A stretch of DNA of 64,000 bases from Polyangiaceae bacterium (GTDB lineage Bacteria > Myxococcota_A > Polyangia > Polyangiales > Polyangiaceae): contig JAHBVX010000001.1 in NCBI GenBank assembly GCA_019637295.1, positions 595,501-659,500 of the forward strand. Reading direction: 5' to 3'. The notes beneath the pieces were generated by a model. It was not told the origin of the DNA. It saw only the letters and a program-made list of their open reading frames with translations, and searched no databases. Numbering within the stretch: position 1 is the first letter of the stretch; the number at the start of each line of letters is the position of its first letter. Shown here piece after piece: positions 59,868-64,000 of the stretch. Both the position numbers and the translations under genes were made by a program.

Positions 59868-62036
59868 TCAGATCCCCTTGGGGACGAACGTGGGTTGAGG
59901 CTTGGGTTTGGGCTTGGGCTTGGCGGTGACGACCGGCTGGGTCTTGACGACCGGCTGGGCTTTGATGACGGGCTGGGTCTTGACGACCGGCGCTTCGACC
60001 TTGGGCTCCTCTTTGGGCTCCTCTTTGGGCTCCTCTTTGGGCTCCTCTTTGGGCTCCTCTTTGGGCTCCTCTTTGGGCTCCTCTTTGGGCTCCTCTTTGA
60101 CGGCCGGCTCCGTCTTCACCTCCGCGGTCTTGGCGGGGGTCTCGGCAGGCGTGTCCACGGTCTCGTCTCCTCCGCGCGTGGCGGCGATGCCGATGCCGAC
60201 CACGATCAACGCGCCGAGCGCCATCATGGCGTACTTGACGGTCTTGCGCCCTTGCTCCGCGCGCATGGACGGGATCGGGGGGGGGACGTCGTCCTCCTCG
60301 TCGAGCGCTTCGCCGGGGGGAGGCCCGATCCACGCGACCGCCGAGTCGTCCGCGGGCTTGGCCTTGGGCGGAGGCGGCTTGGGTGAAGCGTCGGTCTTCC
60401 CCGCCGCGAGCTTCGCGTCGGCCCCCGCGGGTTTGGCGTCGGCCTCCGCGGGCTTGGCCTCGGGCTCGGACGACGAGTCGTCGGCCGACACGGACTCTGG
60501 CACGATGGACTCGGGGATGAGCGAGTCGACCTCGATGCTGTCGGGAGGGATGGACTCGAGCTGCAACGAGTCCACCATCTCCGACGAGTCTGCGGGCCCC
60601 GCTTCGTCGGCATCCGCCAGGGAGGCCCTGAGGGCGGCGCTCGCCATCTCGTTGGGAGGCAAAGTGGGTGTGTCGAAGGGGGACGCGCCGGCCCGGGGTA
60701 CGGTCTCTGGCGACTCCGAGTGCGGCGGTACGGGCGACATGCCCTCGGTGGCAGCGGGCGGCTTGGGCGAAGCGTCGTCCGTCAGCGCGCTCTGCTGCTT
60801 GGCCTCCTCCGTGAGGGACTTGACCTCGGGCGGCTCCGAGTCCGACACCTCGAGCAGCGACGAGTCGAGGGACTCGAGCTTGGGGCGTCCGTCCGGCGTC
60901 AGGATCGGCGCGATGCCCAACAGGGTTTGCTTGCGACCCGCGGCCGCTGCGGGTGTGCGGTCCGGCGGCGGTGGCGCTGCCGCCGGCTTTGGCTTGGTGG
61001 CGCCCGGGCGCAGCACCGGCGCGCCCGGCGTCTTGACGGACACCGGCGCCGCGGGGCCGGCTGCGCCGGCGGTCGCTCGCTCGAGCGCCTTGCGCCGGGT
61101 GGACAGCGTGTTTCCGGCCAGGTCCTCGACGAAGGCGGCGACCTCTTCGTGGCTGGCCACGGAGGCGGCGGCCTCGAGGGCGCTCGCGAGCTCTGCGGCG
61201 GTCTGGTAGCGATCCGCCGCGTCCGGCGAGATGGCCTTCTGCACCACGTCCGCTACCGCCGCGCTGATCGCGTCGCCGCCGATGGGCTTGGTGGCGTCGA
61301 GTCGGGCGCTGGCGCCGGCCTTCACCTTCTCCGCGATCGCCGACTGGGTCGAGCCGACGAACAAGCGCTTGCCGGCGAGCATCTCCCAGAGCATGACGCC
61401 GACCGAGTACAGGTTCGCGCGTTGGTCGAGGGTCTGCCCGTCGAGCTGCTCCGGCGCGCAGTACGCGGTCATCTCGGGGTGTCGGCTCAGGGGGCCTACC
61501 TGCGCGGATGCTCCCGCGATCCCAGCGTCGAGCACGCGCGCCCGGCCGTCGGTTCCGACCAGGATGCTGTCGGGGACCAGGCCCCCGAACACCGAGCCGC
61601 CCTTCTCGTCCGGGGGTGGGGCCTCGTCGTTCGAGTGAGAGACCGCATCGATGACGTCGAGCACGACGCGCAGCGCGATGGGTACCGAGACCACCTTCCG
61701 CTTGAAGCTCGCTAGCCGCAGGAGCGAGCGCAGGACCTCGCCCTCGACGTACTCCGACACGATGCCGAGCTCGCCGTCGGTCATCACGACGTCCGTGGTC
61801 TTCGCGATGGTGGGATGTGATAGCTCCATCGCCCACCAAGCACCCTCGGAGAGATGGTCGATCTCCGACTGGGTCACGGGCGCGGAGGTGGGGACCCGCC
61901 GCATCATGACGACCTGGGCGTTTCCTTCACCGGTCGTGGACTTGCACGCCCAGAGCGCGCCAAGCTGACCTTTGGCGAGCTCGGAGACGAGCTCATAGCG
62001 TCCGAGCGTACGACCCGGGCCGATTCCAGGGGGCAT
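59868..62036 (-). CDS. kinase-fold membrane protein, predicted pseudokinase
   Basis: A 722-residue protein starting MPPGIGPGRTLGRYEL at 62036. The Ser/Thr-kinase-like domain (~10-270) keeps KGQLGALW, LSHPTI, YCAPEQL and the DVW-like NLYSVGVMLWEML. The VAIK Lys is replaced (VVMMRR), the HRD catalytic loop reads FGGLVPDSILV, with Gly for Asp and Ser for Asn, and DFG is DAG. It is therefore probably inactive as a kinase. A long acidic/Pro/Ala region (~290-590), a membrane helix (~600-622), eight EEPK units and a KPKPKP tail follow. Possible role as a signalling scaffold. Proteins with active kinase domains of this plan are common in Myxococcota. Confidence 0.8.
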   Translation of the reverse strand: MPPGIGPGRTLGRYELVSELAKGQLGALWACKSTTGEGNAQVVMMRRVPTSAPVTQSEIDHLSEGAWWAMELSHPTIAKTTDVVMTDGELGIVSEYVEGEVLRSLLRLASFKRKVVSVPIALRVVLDVIDAVSHSNDEAPPPDEKGGSVFGGLVPDSILVGTDGRARVLDAGIAGASAQVGPLSRHPEMTAYCAPEQLDGQTLDQRANLYSVGVMLWEMLAGKRLFVGSTQSAIAEKVKAGASARLDATKPIGGDAISAAVADVVQKAISPDAADRYQTAAELASALEAAASVASHEEVAAFVEDLAGNTLSTRRKALERATAGAAGPAAPVSVKTPGAPVLRPGATKPKPAAAPPPPDRTPAAAAGRKQTLLGIAPILTPDGRPKLESLDSSLLEVSDSEPPEVKSLTEEAKQQSALTDDASPKPPAATEGMSPVPPHSESPETVPRAGASPFDTPTLPPNEMASAALRASLADADEAGPADSSEMVDSLQLESIPPDSIEVDSLIPESIVPESVSADDSSSEPEAKPAEADAKPAGADAKLAAGKTDASPKPPPPKAKPADDSAVAWIGPPPGEALDEEDDVPPPIPSMRAEQGRKTVKYAMMALGALIVVGIGIAATRGGDETVDTPAETPAKTAEVKTEPAVKEEPKEEPKEEPKEEPKEEPKEEPKEEPKEEPKVEAPVVKTQPVIKAQPVVKTQPVVTAKPKPKPKPQPTFVPKGI
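60001..60099 (-). repeat. 12-nt tandem repeat encoding EEPK units
   Basis: About eight near-perfect copies of a 12-nt unit (plus strand TTGGGCTCCTCT) encode (KEEP)8 in the exported tail of the kinase-like protein. Copies are identical, so recent expansion or frequent slippage is likely. It is not a CRISPR array. Confidence 0.85.
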
Positions 62037-62131
62037 GGGCAAACGATACTCCGAAAAGCCGTTGCTTGCGCAATTTGAACGGACTCCCAGGGCGTCCTGG
62101 GCCCCGCTCGCCCGCCACGGATTGCGGGATT

Positions 62132-62737
62132 TCAGCCCTCCGGGGGGTCTTCGCGGCAGAGCAGGAACCAGGCGTTCATCGCCGAGCCGCCCTTGTAGGC
62201 GCGCCCGATTGAGACGTGCTCGCTCACTTTCCGCATGTAGTCCTTCATCCCGGCGTACACGAAACGCCCCAGCCGCGCTTCGTTGGGGATGATGTCCGGC
62301 CAGGAGTCGGGCTTCTTCGGCGGCAGGCGCGTGTAGTCGATGACGTAGGCGCCCGGGGGAGCTTCTTCGTCGTCCGTCCCGTGGGCGACGTAATAGCCGG
62401 GGCCAACGGCGAACCCCACGTCCGAGTGGTTGTAGCCCCAGAGCTCGCCGGAGTCGTCGTCCGATAGACAGAACCGCTTCTGGAAGAAGTTGAACGCCGG
62501 CAGCGTGTTCTTGCCGTGGCAGATCACCTCGCGCAGCGGCTCCAGGCCCGAGGGAACGAACAGGGACGCGTCCGCGGGCTGGTCGGCGAACAGGTCCCAC
62601 AGCTCGCGCTGCTCCTTGGCTTCTATGCTCATGGCGGTGGCCAGTCGGCTCTTGGGATCCATCGCGTCGAGCGCCTGCGAGAGGCGCGCCTTCTGGTGAT
62701 CGTCGCGGTGACCCAAGAGCAGCGTTCGAAACTTCAC
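62132..62737 (-). CDS. conserved-type cytoplasmic protein, unknown function
   Basis: A 201-residue soluble protein with no signal peptide. The N-terminal half is helical (ARLSQALDAMDPKSRLATAMSIEAKEQRELWDLF); the C-terminal half has aromatic-rich blocks (GELWGYNHSDVGFAVGPGYYVAHG, GAYVIDYTRLPPKKPDSW). It looks like a folded, conserved domain, but I do not recognise it. It lies 19 nt downstream of the ExbD-like lipoprotein gene on the same strand, so the two may be an operon. Confidence 0.55.
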   Translation of the reverse strand: MKFRTLLLGHRDDHQKARLSQALDAMDPKSRLATAMSIEAKEQRELWDLFADQPADASLFVPSGLEPLREVICHGKNTLPAFNFFQKRFCLSDDDSGELWGYNHSDVGFAVGPGYYVAHGTDDEEAPPGAYVIDYTRLPPKKPDSWPDIIPNEARLGRFVYAGMKDYMRKVSEHVSIGRAYKGGSAMNAWFLLCREDPPEG

Positions 62738-62756
62738 GTCCGGTTCCCTTCCTTGC

Positions 62757-63521
62757 TCAGAGCTTCACCTTGCGCCCCGCGATGGGCGTCTCTAGCAGCA
62801 GCACGAAGGCGTCGAAGCTCACGCCCTCGATCTTCTTCGTGGATGCGGCCAGGTCGTAAGCGAGCCCCCACTCGATTTCGTCCGCGGCGGAGATGAACAG
62901 CGTCGAGGAGTCTTTGCAGCCTTTGGCCAGACGCTCGATGGTCTCCCCCGTCATGGTCAGGTCTGGCCCCGCGAAGCCCTTGGGCCGTCGCATGGCCAAG
63001 CCTCCGGCCAGCCTCCAGGACGCCGTGCTGCGGTCGCTCAGCACCATGGTCACTACCGAACACGGCGCGGCGCTCTTGGCGCTACCCAGCGGGGTGAACG
63101 CGAGCTCCTTGGGATACTCCTCGCGCGTGTCCGTCTTGATGAGCACCTTGGCGACGGACACCTTCTCGAGCGCGCCCAGCATCGTCACGACGTGCTCGAG
63201 CTTCGCCTTGCGGATCACGCTGAGCGCGACCTCCTTGCCGCTCAGCTCGCTCTTCACTTGACTCAGCTCCTCGTCGAGCTTCTGCCGGCCCTCGGGCTTG
63301 TCGAGCAACACGCGGCTGAAGCCGACCTTCGGCCCCAGATCGTCGATGGCGAGCGCCGGCGGCCCGGGAGGCTTGGGCACCTCGGTCACCGCGGGGGGAG
63401 CGACGGTCTCCTTGGGCGGAGGCTCGAAGGGGTTCTTCGGCTTCTCGCTGTCGTCGCAGCCAACGACCAGCGCCAAGACCAGGCACGACGACGCTAGCGC
63501 TCTCGGTTGCATCGCGGCCAT
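62757..63521 (-). CDS. lipoprotein with ExbD/TolR-like region
   Basis: A 254-residue lipoprotein (LVVGC, Cys22; a second ATG three codons in is possible). Pro/Lys/Glu-rich linker to ~55. Around residues 115-140 ALEKVSVAKVLIKTDTREEYPKELAF resembles the periplasmic domain of ExbD/TolR proteins, but the N-terminal transmembrane helix with its essential Asp is replaced by a lipoprotein signal, so it cannot be a normal proton-motive partner. No exbB is nearby. Function unknown. Confidence 0.55.
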   Translation of the reverse strand: MAAMQPRALASSCLVLALVVGCDDSEKPKNPFEPPPKETVAPPAVTEVPKPPGPPALAIDDLGPKVGFSRVLLDKPEGRQKLDEELSQVKSELSGKEVALSVIRKAKLEHVVTMLGALEKVSVAKVLIKTDTREEYPKELAFTPLGSAKSAAPCSVVTMVLSDRSTASWRLAGGLAMRRPKGFAGPDLTMTGETIERLAKGCKDSSTLFISAADEIEWGLAYDLAASTKKIEGVSFDAFVLLLETPIAGRKVKL

Positions 63522-63571
63522 TGAAACGTCCGTTGGGCGCCCGGGTCAAGCGCGACCCCGGGGCGCGCACC

Positions 63572-64000
63572 TCAAGAGAGGTCTTCGCACTGACTGACGG
63601 TCACGCCGAGATCGAGCTCGGCCACGCACTTGCCCACGCTGGCGCCGATGCCGAAGGCGCAAACGCCGCTCGAGCACTCGTCGTTGGACGCGCAGTTCGT
63701 CGCACCCGCCGACTTCGCCACGCAAATCGAGGAGCCATTCACCTCGCTGCAGCGCAAGGATTCGGCGCAGGGCTGCGTCTCCGAGCAGGCGCTGCCCTCC
63801 TTGATGCGCGTCAAGCAGTTGTTGCCGTCGCAGTAGTGGGTACTCGGGCAGATGAGCTGTGGCTCGCCGCAGGGGTCCCCACCCCCGACGGTCACCGGCA
63901 GCTGGCACGTGCCTGAGGGCTCGCCCGGGCGCACGATGCAGTCGAAGCCGTCGACCGTGTCGCAGTCCGAGCGCTTTACGCACGCCGAGCCCGCGCCGAT
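63572..64000 (-). CDS. cysteine-rich exported-type protein, C-terminal part
   Basis: The frame is open through the right edge, so the N-terminus is outside the window. The 142 visible residues contain 16 Cys in repeated short motifs (DCDTV, CPSTHYCDGNNC, CSETQPCAESLRC, CASNDECSSGVC), the Dickkopf-like/EB-type knot pattern of myxobacterial surface proteins. It ends CEDLS. Function unknown. Confidence 0.55.
   Translation of the reverse strand: MGAGSACVKRSDCDTVDGFDCIVRPGEPSGTCQLPVTVGGGDPCGEPQLICPSTHYCDGNNCLTRIKEGSACSETQPCAESLRCSEVNGSSICVAKSAGATNCASNDECSSGVCAFGIGASVGKCVAELDLGVTVSQCEDLS

Noticed and set aside
60001-60099. Short direct repeats resembling a CRISPR or minisatellite
   Set aside because: The unit is 12 nt with no spacers and stays in frame as KEEP repeats in the kinase-like protein.

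Overview
The window is high-GC bacterial chromosome. It is tightly packed, with many TGA/ATG, TGA/GTG and TGA/TTG stop-start overlaps, and it contains no tRNA, rRNA, CRISPR array, integrase or transposase that I could recognise. The gene families point to Myxococcota, most likely the Polyangia (Sorangium-like). They include very many Gly/Ser-rich or Pro/Ala-rich lipoproteins, MYXO-CTERM-like C-terminal anchors, thrombospondin type 3 repeats, an AgmX/PglI-domain protein, PEGA proteins, a large kinase-like membrane protein and a serine-palmitoyltransferase-like enzyme. This placement is an inference from families, not a database match.

Layout. 1-5119: 3' end of ttcA, a lipoprotein, a P-type cation ATPase (minus strand) and an ankyrin protein. 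5120-11033: minus-strand surface and secreted proteins (GNAT-like YghO family, DUF4397 lipoprotein, two MYXO-CTERM proteins, a beta-propeller-like protein). 11149-13326: an ECF sigma / putative anti-sigma / CpxP-Spy-like operon divergent from a six-EF-hand lipoprotein. 13382-22531: minus-strand metabolism and RNA modification (serine-palmitoyltransferase-like enzyme, truA, AgmX/PglI protein, rsmD, PEGA protein, FAD oxidoreductase, purN, purM). 22731-27619: a zinc-ribbon membrane protein, two paralogous lipoproteins and ffh. 27852-34990: SLC13/RCK transporter, penicillin-acylase-family lipoprotein, HEAT-like lipoprotein and a methyltransferase. 35108-39861: a run of large low-complexity lipoproteins. 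39948-42208: DUF4190-like protein, a 21-codon ORF, rbfA and rtcB. 42180-46377: a three-gene operon of a universal stress protein and two Kef-type antiporters. 46495-50036: a redox-flavoured stretch (thioredoxin-like lipoprotein with in-frame TGA, tandem DsbA/HCCA-isomerase protein, secreted MsrA). 50146-56798: small lipoproteins and a GH92 glycosidase. 56822-64000: rsmI, an RpoH-like sigma factor, a TPR-like membrane protein, a kinase-like protein lacking catalytic residues, and three cell-envelope or unknown genes.

The most interesting item is 46495-47229. Two open frames in the same phase are separated by one TGA, which lies at the first position of a thioredoxin-type UxxC motif. A perfect 7-bp hairpin with a GTT loop begins 10 nt after the TGA. 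The simplest reading is an exported, lipid-anchored thioredoxin-fold selenoprotein read through by selenocysteine insertion. Many other genes encode exported proteins without recognisable function. They are described from visible features and not given invented roles.
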